Positions 12,501 through 27,500 are shown, numbered from the stretch's first letter. The stretch is DNA of 64,000 nt from Lamellibrachia columna (GCA_963662155.1 OY759268.1:1985501-2049500); one strand, 5' to 3'. Translations and numbers: made by a program. The notes: generated by a model from the sequence alone, not told the origin.

Positions 12501-15500
12501 ACGGACACCAGGTAGAAGGGATACGGACACCAGGCAGAAGGGACAGAGACACCAGGTAGAAGGTACACAGACACCAGGCAGAAGGGACACAGACACCAGG
12601 TAGAAGGGATACGGACACCAGGCAGAAGGGACAGAGACACCAGGTAGAAGGTACACAGACACCAGGCAGAAGGGACACAGACACCAGGTAGAAGGGATAC
12701 GGACACCAGGCAGAAGGTACGCAGACACCAGGCAGAAGGGACACAGACACCAGGTAGAAGGGATACAGACACCAGGCAGAAGGGACAGAGACACCAGGTA
12801 GAAGGGATACAGACACCAGGCAGAAGGGATACGGACACCAGGTAGAAGGGATACGGACACCAGGCAGAAGGGACAGAGACACCAGGTAGAAGGTACACAG
12901 ACACCAGGTAGAAGGGATACGGACACCAGGCAGAAGGTACGCAGACACCAGGCAGAAGGGACACAGACACCAGGTAGAAGGGATACGGACACCAGGCAGA
13001 AGGGACAGAGACACCAGGCAGAAGGTACACAGACACCAGGCAGAAGGGACACAGACACCAGGCAGAAGGGATACGGACACCAGGCAGAAGGGACACAGAC
13101 ATCAGGTAGAAGGGATACAGACACCAGGCAGAAGGTACGCAGACACCAGGTAGAAGGTACGCAGACACCAGGCAGAAGGTACACAGACACCAGGTAGAAG
13201 GGATACAGACACCAGGCAGAAGGGACAGAGACACCAGGTAGAAGGGATACAGACACCAGGTAGAAGGGACAGAGACACCAGGTAGAAGGGATACAGACAC
13301 CAGGTAGAAGGGACAGAGACACCAGGTAGAAGGGATACAGACACCAGGTAGAAGGGACAGAGACACAAAGTAGGACCAACAGGTTTTTGTGTCTCTTCTG
13401 ACAGACACAGGCAATGTGGGGTGAACAAAGTTTTTGAAAGAGCAACTTTGTGGGCTCAAACCTCCGTCCTCTCAGTTGACAGTCTGCGCCCCTCGTAAAC
13501 GGGTGATAACCCCTTTATTCCTTCTTCAGACTCTGAGGAAAAGTCTGCCACTTTGTAGTTTAAGGTAGTTGGGGCGGCTAGCGTGTCAGTTGATTTTTTA
13601 ATTTTTTTCTTCATGACATGCTAGGATATACTGAACTAAACACCACACAAGTCACCCAGCACTAACATCATATTTCGCCAATCCATCCTTTAATAACGCA
13701 GTCCTTTTGAAAGTCCCCATTTGTTCCCGGAAAAGCTACAATGTTTCCATAGTAACGACCGCGTGCACTACAATGTTCGAACCAGCTATATTTGTTCGTC
13801 GTGAAAGCGGACCACATCGTCTGGTTACTGTAATGCTAGTACACATCAGTATTATATCTAACTAACTAAATCAGGAACCAACAAATATCAGCATTCAGTG
13901 AGCGTTAACGTTGTTTATCGTGCCTTTGACAAGAACAGAAATGCCAGTGACCCCGCGGAATAACGGGCCAATCAAAATGACCGTACACACACCCTGCCAC
14001 GTGTTTAGCGTAACCTGATACCATAGACGACAAGAACAGATTTAAGGGTCATTGTGGTGGCAAATTAAGGGGACATGTCAATATTGCAAATGGCCGTTAT
14101 GTTTTGTCAACAGTGCATAAAACGCCAGTGAAAAACCGTAAATTTTAACACAAAAACAAGCATTTGTTGAGATTGTGTTTTCAGTATAACAACCAGGAAA
14201 TGATGTTTCAAATAGTGTTTGAGAAAAACTACAACACTCACGACGTTGCAATTTTGCATATGAACACGTCTTACATGCACACAGCGTAATATAGCAGTAA
14301 ATTACGATTGGTGAAGGGTTTGTGTCAAAAATATGTTCAACTTTTGCTTAATTCATTCATTCATTCATTCATGGTGGTGTAGCACACATAATTGGTTTAT
14401 GTTAACCAAAATCTACTGTAAAGTTATCAGTTACACTTTCATGCTTATATGTATGTCATTTATTTCTTTGGATATTGTTTCAAAACGATTAAAATAAATT
14501 AAAAATTCCCAGTTTTTTAATCTGGTATATTATATAGTATATATCTGTACAATCTGTGAAGAATTGGTTAATTTACCTTTAAAACTTTTACTGAAACTAA
14601 TCAATTCAAGACAAGCATACAGTAGCCACCCCAGCTACCTTAAATGCATCACCAGCATGGGTACAAATTTGTTCGAGGAGTTGTAGTGGCTAAGTAAGTG
14701 GATTCACCATGACATGTTTGTACTCCACATGGTTTGTTTGGAGAGTCCTATGATTGTTCTCCACGTGGTTTGTTTGGAGTGTCCTATGATTGTTCTCCAC
14801 ATGGTTTGTTTGGAGAGTCGTATGATTGTTCTCCACATGGTTTGTTTGGAGAGTGTCCTATGATTGTTCTCCACGTGGTTTGTTTGGAGAGTGTCATATG
14901 ATTGTGCTCCACATGGTTTGTTTGGAGAGTGCCCTATGATTGTTCTCCACATGGTTTGTTTGGAGAGTGTCCTATGATTGTTCTCCACGTGGTTTGTTTG
15001 GAGAGTGTCGTATGATTGTTCTCCACATGGTTTGTTTGGAGAGTGTCCTATGATTGTTCTCCACATGGTTTGTTTGGAGAGTGTCCTATGATTGTTCTCC
15101 ACGTGGTTTGTTTGGAGAGTGTCGTATGATTGTTCTCCACATGGTTTGTTTGGAGAGTATCCTATGATTGTTCTCCACATGGTTTGTTTGGAGAGTGTCC
15201 TATGATTGTTCTCCACGTGGTTTGTTTGGAGAGTGTCGTATGATTGTTCGCCACATGGTTTGTTTGGAGAGTGTCCTATGATTGTTCTCCACATGGTTTG
15301 TTTATAGAGTGTCCTATGATTGTTCTCCACATGGTTTGTTTGGAGAGTGTCGTATGATTGTTCTCCACATGGTTTGTTTGGAGAGTGTCCTATGATTGTT
15401 CTCCACATGGTTTGTTTGGAGAGTGTCCTATGATTGTTCTCCATGTGGTTTGTTTGATGATATTATTTCAAAAACTTATTGTTCACTTGAAAATCGCACT

Positions 15501-18500
15501 GTATGATATTCGTTCATAAAAAAGTGAGAAATCACTGAATCTTCACCAGTTTAAGGCGGGAGACCCTGGGGTTTGAAACATTGACATTTAAGGTGGGAGG
15601 CCCTGGGGTTTGAAACATTGACATTTTCCCTGCCCCTACTAATTGTTGCTGTCATTGCTACACGCAACTAATTGTTGTCATCATTGCTACACGCAACAAC
15701 TAATTGTTGTCATCATTGCTACACACAACAACTAATTGTTGTCATCATTGCTACACGCAACAACTAATTGTTGTCATCATTGCTACACACAACAACTAAT
15801 TGTTGTCATCATTGCTACACAACAACTAATTGTTGTCATCATTGCTACACGCAACAACTAATTGTTGTCATCATTGCTACACGCAACAACTAATTGTTGT
15901 CGTCATTGCTACACACAACAACTAATTGTTGTTGTCATTGCTACACAGAATAACAACTAATCATTGTTCTCATTGCTACACGTAACAACTAATTGTTGTT
16001 GTCATTGCTACACATAACAACTAATTGTTGTTGTCATTGCTACTGACAGCATCAAGCACTCGAAGAAGGACGGCTGCAATGTTCAGGAGCCGATGGGAAT
16101 CCCAGCAGTTGTGAAGAAAGACTTCATCATTAATTACACATACTCTGTCAAGTTTGAGGTAAGACTCAGGAACTACGGCTCACTTGCATGCAATGTCACA
16201 GCCACTGTGTGCATTTAAACACGAGTTATTTATGCCCTCGTTTCTCAGAGATATTTGACCAAATTCCAGTTTGTCAGCTTTTATATTTTGTATCATTCAT
16301 TTCTTTTGTTTTGTATCATTTGTTTCTTGTTATTGCAGGTATAGAAATAGTTTCTTGAAGGATATTTAATTATCTGTGATACCACAAATGACGTTGAGCC
16401 ACTGAGATATGTTGTCCGTGTATACTGGGCTTGCCACATGTTTTGATATTGCATCATACAGTCAACTTATATGGACTCATTTCTGACTGCAGCTAATGTT
16501 ATTGTTTGAAAGATCACTGAACTGCCTACACATTGGTACCACACACGTTGTTGCATGTATTGTCAAAAGTAACACCCAAGGAAGATTCTTAAATGCCAGA
16601 GAAGATCGTAGAATTACAAGGAAGATTCTTAAATGCCAGAGAAGATCGTAGAATTACAAGGAAGATTCTTAAACGCCAGAGAATATCGTAGAATTACAAG
16701 GAAGATTCATAAATGCCAGAGAAGATTGTAGAATTACAAGGAAGATTCTTAAATGCCAGAGAAGATCGTAGAATTACAAGGAAGATTCTTAAACACCAGA
16801 GAAGATCGTAGAATTACAAGGAAGATTCTTAAACGCCAGAGAAGATCGTAGAATTACAAGGAAGATTCTTAAATGCTAGAGAAGATCGTAGAATTACATG
16901 GAACATTCTTAAATGCCAGAGAAGATCGTAGAATTACAAGGAACATTCTTAAACGCCAGAGAAGATCGTAGGATTACAAGGAACATTCTTAAATGCCAGA
17001 GAAGATCGTAGGATTGCAACATAAAGAACCATGAAAGGAAGTGTTGGGATTCAGTGACACTTGATCACCAGGATGGACCTAAGTTGATCTCAGTTTACTT
17101 TGGTGAATTATGAGTTGGTCGTCTGTGGAGGACTTGACTGTTAATACGTTCAGTAGTAATTAAACAGCTCTCTGTTCTTCAATCAGAAACAAGGATCCTG
17201 TGCGTGCATGCGTGCGTTTCTGAATGACACCAGCACCCTTGTGTCATTATTATCATTAATGACATCAGCACCCTGGTGTCATTATTATCATTAATGACAT
17301 CAGCACCCTAGTGTCATTATGTCATTCATTTCATGTGTACAATTACAATCACATCATACATCCTTTATATGTTACATTATGTGTGTCCAATCAACATCTT
17401 TATTCATCTGGGATATTTCTTAGTATTTCAGGAACCAACTGTGTAAACATTGTTAGTTTATCTTAAAACCACTGAAACTACTCAATTCAAAGCAAATATA
17501 GAATGGCTGCCCCAGCCACTTGATGGCCTGTGGTTGACTGGAGACTGTTGTCTACACAGAGGAACGACAACGTGAAGTGGGCGTCTCGCTGGGACTACAT
17601 CCTCGACTCTCTCAAACAGACCAACATCCAGTGGTTCAGGTGAGTGCTACGGCCCATAACAATAGAATAGAATACTACATCCTCGACTCTCTCAAACAGA
17701 CCAACATCCAGTGGTTCAGGTGAGTGCTACGGCCCATAACAATAGAATAGAATACTACATCCTCGACTCTCTCAAACAGACCAACATCCAGTGGTTCAGG
17801 TGAGTGCTACGGCCCATAACAATAGAATAGAATACTACATCCTCGACTCTCTCAAACAGACCAACATCCAGTGGTTCAGGTGAGTGCTACGGCCCATAAC
17901 AATAGAATAGAATACTACATCCTCGACTCTCTCAAACAGACCAACATCCAGTGGTTCAGGTGAGTGCTACGGCCCGCAACAATAGAATAGAATACTACAA
18001 CCTCGACTCTCTCAAACAGACCAACATCCAGTGGTTCAGGTGAGTGCTACGGCCCGCAACAATAGAATAGAATACTACATCCTCGACTCTCTCAAACAGA
18101 CCAACATCCAGTGGTTCAGGTGAGTGCTACGGCCCATAACAATAGAATAGAATACTACATCCTCGACTCTCTCAAACAGACCAACATCCAGTGGTTCAGG
18201 TGAGTGCTACGGCCCATAACAATAGAATAGAATACTACATCCTCGACTCTCTCAAACAGACCAACATCCAGTGGTTCAGGTGAGTGCTACGGCCCATAAC
18301 AATAGAATAGAATACTACATCCTCGACTCTCTCAAACAGACCAACATCCAGTGGTTCAGGTGAGTGCTACGGCCCATAACAATAGAATAGAATACTACAT
18401 CCTTGACTCTCTCAAACAGACCAACATCCAGTGGTTCAGGTGAGTGCTACGGCCCATAACAATAGAATAGAATACTACATCCTTGACTCTCTCAAACAGA

Positions 18501-21500
18501 CCAACATCCAGTGGTTCAGGTGAGTGCTACGGCCCATAACAATAGAATAGAATACTACATCCTTGACTCTCTCAAACAGACCAACATCCAGTGGTTCAGG
18601 TGAGTGCTACGGCCCATAACAATAGAATAGAATACTACATCCTTGACTCTCTCAAACAGACCAACATCCAGTGGTTCAGGTGAGTGCTACGGCCCATAAC
18701 AATAGAATAGAATACTACATCCTTGACTCTCTCAAACAGACCAACATCCAGTGGTTCAGGTGAGTGCTACGGCCCATAACAATAGAATAGAATACTACAT
18801 CCTTGACTCTCTCAAACAGACCAACATCCAGTGGTTCAGGTGAGTGCTACGGCCCATAACAATAGAATAGAATACTACATCCTTGACTCTCTCAAACAGA
18901 CCAACATCCAGTGGTTCAGGTGAGTGCTACGGCCCATAACAATAGAATAGAATACTACATCCTTGACTCTCTCAAACAGACCAACATCCAGTGGTTCAGG
19001 TGAGTGCTACGGCCCATAACAATAGAATAGAATACTACATCCTTGACTCTCTCAAACAGACCAACATCCAGTGGTTCAGGTGAGTGCTACGGCCCATAAC
19101 AATAGAATAGAATACTACATCCTTGACTCTCTCAAACAGACCAACATCCAGTGGTTCAGGTGAGCGCTACGGCCCATAACAATAGAATAGAATACTACAT
19201 CCTTGACTCTCTCAAACAGACCAACATCCAGTGGTTCAGGTGAGCGCTACGGCCCGCAACAATAGAATAGAATACTACATCCTTGACTCTCTCAAACAGA
19301 CCAACATCCAGTGGTTCAGGTGAGCGCTACGGCCCGCAACAATAGAATAGAATACTACATCCTTGACTCTCTCAAACAGACCAACATCCAGTGGTTCAGG
19401 TGAGCGCTACGGCCCATAACAATAGAATAGAATACTACATCCTTGACTCTCTCAAACAGACCAACATCCAGTGGTTCAGGTGAGTGCTACGGCCCATAAC
19501 AATAGAATAGAATACTACATCCTTGACTCTCTCAAACAGACCAACATCCAGTGGTTCAGGTCAAACAGACCAACATCCAGTGGTTCAGGTGAGTGCTACG
19601 GCCCATAACAATAGAATAGAATACTACATCCTTGACTCTCTCAAACAGACCAACATCCAGTGGTTCAGGTGAGCGCTACGGCCCGCAACAATAGAATAGA
19701 ATACTACATCCTTGACTCTCTCAAACAGACCAACATCCAGTGGTTCAGGTGAGTGCTACGGCCCATAACAATAGAATAGAATACTACATCCTTGACTCTC
19801 TCAAACAGACCAACATCCAGTGGTTCAGGTGAGCGCTACGGCCCGCAACAATAGAATAGAATACTACATCCTTGACTCTCTCAAACAGACCAACATCCAG
19901 TGGTTCAGGTGAGTGCTACGGCCCATAACAATAGAATAGAATACTACATCCTTGACTCTCTCAAACAGACCAACATCCAGTGGTTCAGGTGAGTGCTACG
20001 GCCCATAACAATAGAATAGAATACTACATCCTTGACTCTCTCAAACAGACCAACATCCAGTGGTTCAGGTGAGTGCTACGGCCCATAACAATAGAATAGA
20101 ATACTACATCCTTGACTCTCTCAAACAGACCAACATCCAGTGGTTCAGGTGAGTGCTACGGCCCATAACAATAGAATAGAATACTACATCCTTGACTCTC
20201 TCAAACAGACCAACATCCAGTGGTTCAGGTGAGTGCTACGGCCCATAACAATAGAATAGAATACTACATCCTTGACTCTCTCAAACAGACCAACATCCAG
20301 TGGTTCAGGTGAGCGCTACGGCCCGCAACAATAGAATAGAATACTACATCCTTGACTCTCTCAAACAGACCAACATCCAGTGGTTCAGGTGAGTGCTACG
20401 GCCCACAACAATAGAATAGAATACTACATCCTTGACTCTCTCAAACAGACCAACATCCAGTGGTTCAGGTGAGTGCTACGGCCCATAACAATAGAATAGA
20501 ATACTACATCCTTGACTCTCTCAAACAGACCAACATCCAGTGGTTCAGGTGAGTGCTACGGCCCATAACAATAGAATAGAATACTACATCCTTGACTCTC
20601 TCAAACAGACCAACATCCAGTGGTTCAGGTGAGCGCTACGGCCCGCAACAATAGAATAGAATACTACATCCTTGACTCTCTCAAACAGACCAACATCCAG
20701 TGGTTCAGGTGAGTGCTACGGCCCATAACAATAGAATAGAATACTACCTAGAATGATTTGATCTACAAATGCAGTTATATTTGTGTACTCAGTCCCATGA
20801 ACCTTGTTTTAAGTGGCTCAGCAGTGGGTGTTGATGTTGTTTTACTGATTCAGTCTTCATTGTTGATGTTGTTTTACTGATTCAGTCTTCATTGTTGATG
20901 TTGTTTTACTGATTCAGTCTTCATTGTTGATGTTGTTTTAATGGCTGTGATAATTGTTGGTGTTGTTTTAATGGCTGTGATAATTGTTGGTGTTGTTTTA
21001 ATGGCTGTGATAATTGTTGGTGTTGTTTTAATGGCTGTGATAATTGTTGGTGTTGTTTTAATGGCTGTGATAATTGTTGGTGTTGTTTTAATGGCTGTGA
21101 TAACTGTTGGTGTTGTTTTAATGGCTGTGATAACTGTTGGTGTTGTTTTAATGGCTGTGATAACTGTTGGTGTTGTTTTAATGGCTGTGATAATTGTTGG
21201 TGCTGTTTTAATGGCTGTGATAATTGTTGGTGTTGTTTTAATGGCTGTGATAATTGTTGGTGTTGTTTTAATGGCTGTGATAATTGTTGGTGTTGTTTTA
21301 ATGGCTGTGATAACTGTTGGTGTTGTTTTAATGGCTGTGATAATTGTTGGTGTTGTTTTAATGGCTGTGATAATTGTTGGTGTTGTTTTAATGGCTGTGA
21401 TAATTGTTGGTGTTGTTTTAATGGCTGTGATAATTGTTGGTGTTGTAGACAACTTTGGCCCTAATAGTGCTAAAGCTGAGACACTGTCCTGTCCACATAT

Positions 21501-24500
21501 ATGTAGACAACTTTGGCCCTAATAGTGCTAAAGCTGAGACACTGTCCTGTCCACATATATGTAGACAACTTTGGCCCTAATAGTGCTAAAACTGAGACAC
21601 TGTCCTGTCCACATATATGTAGACAACTTTGGCCCTAATAGTGCTAAAGCTAAGACAGTGTCCTGTCCACATACATGTAGACAACTTTGGCCCTAATAGT
21701 GCTAAAGCTGAGACACTGTCCTGTCCACATACATGTAGACAACTTTGGCCCTAATAGTGCTAAAGCTGAGACACTGTCCTGTCCACATACATGTAGACAA
21801 CTTTGGCCCTAATAGTGCTAAAGCTGAGACACTGTCCTGTCCACATACATGTAGACAACTTTGGCCCTAATAGTGCTAAAGCTGAGACACTGTCCTGTCC
21901 ACATACTTGTAGACAACTTTGGCCCTAATAGTGCTAAAGCTGAGACACTGTCCTGTCCACATACATGTAGACAACTTTGGCCCTAATAGTGCTAAAGCTG
22001 AGACACTGTCCTGTCCACATACATGTAGTCAACTTTGGCCCTAATAGTGCTAAAGCTGAGACACTGTCCTGTCCACATATATGTAGACAACTTTGGCCCT
22101 AATAGTGCTAAAACTGAGACGCTGTCCTGTCCACATATATGTAGTCAATTTTGGCCCTAATAGTGCTAAAGCTGAGACGCTGTCCTGTCCACATATATGT
22201 AGTCAACTTTGGCCCTAATAGTGCTAAAGCTGAGACGCTGTCCTGTCCACATATATGTAGACAACTTTGGCCCTAATAGTGCTAAAGCTGAGACGCTGTC
22301 CTGTCCACATATATGTAGACAACTTTGGCCCTAATAGTGCTAAAGCTGAGACGCTGTCCTGTCCACATATATGTAGTCAACTTTGGCCCTAATAGTGCTA
22401 AAGCTGAGACGCTGTCCTGTCCACATACATGTAGACAACTTTGGCCCTAATAGTGCTAAAGCTGAGACGCTGTCCTGTCCACATACATGTAGTCAACTTT
22501 GGCCCTAATAGTGCTAAAGCTGAGACGCTGTCCTGTCCACATACATGTAGACAACTTTGGCCTTAATAGTGCTAAAGCTGAGACGCTGTCCTGTCCACAT
22601 ACATGTAGACAACTTTGGCCCTAATAGTGCTAAAGCTGAGACGCTGTCCTGTCCACATACATGTAGACAACTTTGGCCCTAATAGTGCTAAAGCTGAGAC
22701 GCTGTCCTGTCCACATACATGTAGACAACTTTGGCCCTAATAGTGCTAAAGCTGAGATGCTGTCCTGTCCACATACATGTAGACAACTTTGCCCCTAATA
22801 GTGCTAAAGCTGAGACGCTGTCCTGTCCACATATATGTAGACAACTTTGGCCCTAATAGTGCTAAAGCTGAGACACTGTCCTGTCCACATATTTGTAGAC
22901 AACTTTGGCCCTAATAGTGCTAAAGCTGAGACACTGTCCTGTCCACATATATGTAGTCAACTTTGGCCCTAATAGTGCTAAAGCTGATACACTGTCCTGT
23001 CCACATATATGTAGACAACTTTGGCCCTAATAGTGCTAAAGCTGAGACACTGTCCTGTCCACATATATGTAGACAACTTTGGCCCTAATAGTCCTAAAGC
23101 TGAGACGCTGTCCTGTCCACATATATGTAGTCAACTTTGGCCCTAATAGTGCTAAAGCTGAGACGCTGTCCTGTCCACATACATGTAGACAACTTTGGCC
23201 TTAATAGTGCTAAAGCTGAGACGCTGTCCTGTCCACATACATGTAGACAACTTTGGCCCTAATAGTGCTAAAGCTGAGACGCTGTCCTGTCCACATACAT
23301 GTAGACAACTTTGGCCCTAATAGTGCTAAAGCTGAGACGCTGTCCTGTCCACATACATGTAGACAACTTTGGCCCTAATAGTGCTAAAGCTGAGATGCTG
23401 TCCTGTCCACATACATGTAGACAACTTTGCCCCTAATAGTGCTAAAGCTGAGACGCTGTCCTGTCCACATATATGTAGACAACTTTGGCCCTAATAGTGC
23501 TAAAGCTGAGACACTGTCCTGTCCACATATATGTAGACAACTTTGGCCCTAATAGTGCTAAAGCTGAGACACTGTCCTGTCCACATATTTGTAGACAACT
23601 TTGGCCCTAATAGTGCTAAAGCTGAGACACTGTCCTGTCCACATATATGTAGTCAACTTTGGCCCTAATAGTGCTAAAGCTGATACACTGTCCTGTCCAC
23701 ATATATGTAGACAACTTTGGCCCTAATAGTGCTAAAGCTGAGACACTGTCCTGTCCACATATATGTAGACAACTTTGGCCCTAATAGTCCTAAAGCTGAG
23801 ACACTGTCCTGTCCACATACATGTAGACAACTTTGGCCCTAATAGTGCTAAAGCTGAGACACTGTCCTGTCCACATACATGTAGACAACTTTGGCCCTAA
23901 TAGTGCTAAAGCTGAGACACTGTCCTGTCCACATACATGTAGACAACTTTGGCCCTAATAGTGCTAAAGCTGAGTCACTGTCCTGTCCACATACATGTAG
24001 ACAACTTTGGCCCTAATAGTGCTAAAGCTGAGACACTGTCCTGTCCACATACATGTAGACAACTTTGGCCCTAATAGTGCTAAAGCTGAGACACTGTCCT
24101 GTCCACATACATGTAGACAACTTTGGCCCTAATAGTGCTAAAGCTGAGACACTGTCCTGTCCACATACATGTAGACAACTTTGGCCCTAATAGTGCTAAA
24201 GCTGAGACACTGTCCTGTCCACATACATGTAGACAACTTTGGCCCTAATAGTGCTAAAGCTGAGACACTGTCCTGTCCACATATATGTAGACAACTTTGG
24301 CCCTAATAGTGCTAAAGCTGAGACACTGTCCTGTCCACATATATGTAGACAACTTTGGCCCTAATAGTGCTAAAGCTAAGACATTGTCCTGTCTACATAA
24401 ATGCATGAAATGCCAGTTGAGTGATATTTTGCTGATGTTGTTTTGCAGCATCCTCAACTCCCTGGTGATCGTACTCTTCCTGTCTGGCATGGTGGCTATG

Positions 24501-27500
24501 ATCATGCTGCGTACCCTCCACAAGGACATTGCTCGCTACAACCAAATTGACAATGCTGTGAGTCTCTGGCTGTGTCATTATAATCAACTAGAGTATGTCT
24601 GTTACGCTACTTCTGGATGCTTTGCAGTGACAGGCACCAAACATCCTGGGGTTCATCTATGACCCCAGGAAAGATCTGTAACACTTTTATTTTCCAAAAT
24701 TCCCCCACTGTTACCCTTACAACATTAATTATGTTTTCTACAATTGCTACAAGTTGTGTAAACCATCCTCCATCTGTTTGAGGTCAACTTTTTGAGAAAA
24801 CACTGCATTGTGAACAATTGTATGTAATAACTATGAATTATGTTCATAGTTATTACGTATAGTTGTTCACAATGCTATGTGGGTTTTCTATGATTGTTCC
24901 AAGTTACACAAACTGTCCACTGACGTCTGTGTGTATTATCACTACACGATGTCAATTAATTTATGTATAACTGTGAATGTCTAAGGGATATTGTGGTCTT
25001 TCCCCGGTACTAGCAAACACTGATCCTTGTGTCCCCTGCAGGAGGACGCTCAGGAGGAGTTTGGGTGGAAGCTGGTGCATGGGGATGTCTTCCGCCCTCC
25101 GCGCAAGGGAATGCTCCTGTCTGTCTTCCTCGGCAATGGGCTGCAGATGTTCTTTATGACTGTTATTACACTCGGTGGGTACAATACCATGTCACCACTG
25201 TCATTGCTGTCATCACACTTGGTAGGTCCAACGCCATGTCACCACTGTCATTGCTGTCATCACACTTAGTAGGTCCAACGCCATGTCACCACTGTCATTA
25301 CTGTCATCACACTCGGTGGGTACAATACCATGTCACCACTGTCATTACTGTCATCACACTCGGTAGGTCCAACGCCATGTCACCACTGTCATTGCGGTCA
25401 TCACACTTGGTAGGTCCAACACCATGTCACCACTGTCATTACTGTCATCACACTCGGTGGGTCCAGCACACTGTCACCACTGTCATTACTGTCATCACAC
25501 TCGGTGGGTCCAGCACACTGTCACCACTGTCATTACTGTCATCACACTCGGTGGGTACAATACGATGTCACCACTGTCATTGCTGTCATCACACTTAGTA
25601 GGTCCAACACCATGTCACCACTGTCATTACTGTCATCACACTCGGGGGGTACAGCACCATGTCACCACTGTCATTACTGTCATCACACTTGGTGGGTACA
25701 GCACCATGTCACCACTGTCATTACTGTCATCACACTCGGTGGGTACAGCACCATGTCACCACTGTCATTACTGTCATCACACTTGGTGGGTACAGTGCCA
25801 TGTCACCACTGTTGCTACTGTCACTATCATCACCACTGTTAATTATGTCACTACTGTCACTACCGCCACTACTGTCATCACTGTATGAATTGAAATTTTA
25901 TGTTTTTAAAACTAGGGAAAATGAAAGTTACTGAAATGATTCTGATCACCAAAAGATAGTGTAGTTTCTTAATAACAACTTGTATATTAAGAAATTTATG
26001 TTTTATTTATGTTCTCGTTAATCTGTCATTATAATGTAAGTTAAATGCTGTAATTTTGCAAGACTCAATACCTTTTAAATGAGTGAGTTCTGACAGTTTA
26101 ATATATGATGTAAACAGGTATCTCGTATCAGAAAACTAGCCGAGTTACCTTTTAAATGAGTGAGTTCTGACAGTTTAGTATATGATGTAAACAGGTATCT
26201 CGTATCAGTAAACTAGCCGAGTTACCTGGCGTTGCCTGGGAAAAAAGGCAGCCTCTGCAACAGGTGATGACTCCTTTGGCAGTGCCAATGACAACTTCTT
26301 GCCCCAAAATCACGTACACTGCCGGCTTCACGAAGTGTTCCTACTGTACAAAGGCTTCACGAAGTGTTCCTACTGTACAAAGGCTTCACGAAGTGTTCCT
26401 ACTGTACAAAGGCTTCACGAAGTGTTCCTACTGTACAAAGGCTTCACGAAGTGTTCCTACTGTACAAAGGAACTCATGTGGATGTTTGACGTAGATCACG
26501 TAACTGTGACTTTTTTAGAAAACATGCATAGCATTGCTAGCAACAATTGTACGTAGCTATGAACTCCTACTGCTCAGAGTTACATCATCTACATCAAACG
26601 TCCACTTGGGTTCTTTCATAATGTCTCCCCGGGAGAATTTTTTGTATGAGCGATCCCCATGGGACTTCAGACATACCTTCAAAATATCAGCCCAAACATG
26701 CGAAACTAACGGACATGAGAGAACAGAATTACAAGCTACTTTATAGCATAGACTTGTGTTATTGCAGTGTTTGCGTGCCTGGGCTTCCTGTCGCCTGCCA
26801 ACCGCGGCTCTCTCATGACTACGGCCCTCGTCCTGTACGTGTGTCTGGGGACGCCGGCCGGCTACGTCTCTGCTCGCATCTACAAGAGTGAGTGTCCTTG
26901 CTACATTCGTGTGGCCAGATTTACACAGGACGTGTGCATTGCTATATAAACTACAACAATTTTTAAAGCTTTTGTGTACGGTCCATCACTTGAATTCAAC
27001 GATCACATTCGCACCAACGAGTATGAAAAAATTAACAAATGTGAAAAATCTACAGTCCCGTCCCCGTAATCTGCTGTCCCGATTCGGGGCCGTAGATTGC
27101 ATTTAAACAAAATTGCTGTACACTGTATTGCAATATATACTTTATTGGAGTATACAAACATATTTTGTATTATCTGAAGAAAACGTAGCTTCCTGCATCT
27201 GAGCCTGTATTCTGGTAGGGTCGATATTTGTAAGAATGCAATTCAAATAGACCACCAGGTCAAGTAAGAATTTAGTATCTTACAAAGTACAATTGAACCT
27301 CACTATTAAGGTTACCCACGGGACTGGGCCAAAGTGACCTTAATAGCGAGGTGACCTTAATACAGAATATGGGCACTGAAGCATCATGGGAATGGGGAAC
27401 ATTGCTATGCAGATGCAAGTAATGCACATTAAGGCTACACACAGCAGGTAAATAGGATAATTTTTGCAATTTTTTCGGCCAAAAGTATAGAATGGGTCTT

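Noticed and set aside
11336..13459. Three overlapping minus-strand ORFs of 570-700 codons, Cys/Leu/Pro-rich
   Set aside because: A 22-bp unit without stops is open in all three frames. The same peptide appears in each, which real genes do not show.
24977..25934. His/Cys-rich ORFs over exon 9 and its array
   Set aside because: Only 25042-25174, in another frame, is coding. The rest is the 47-bp array.
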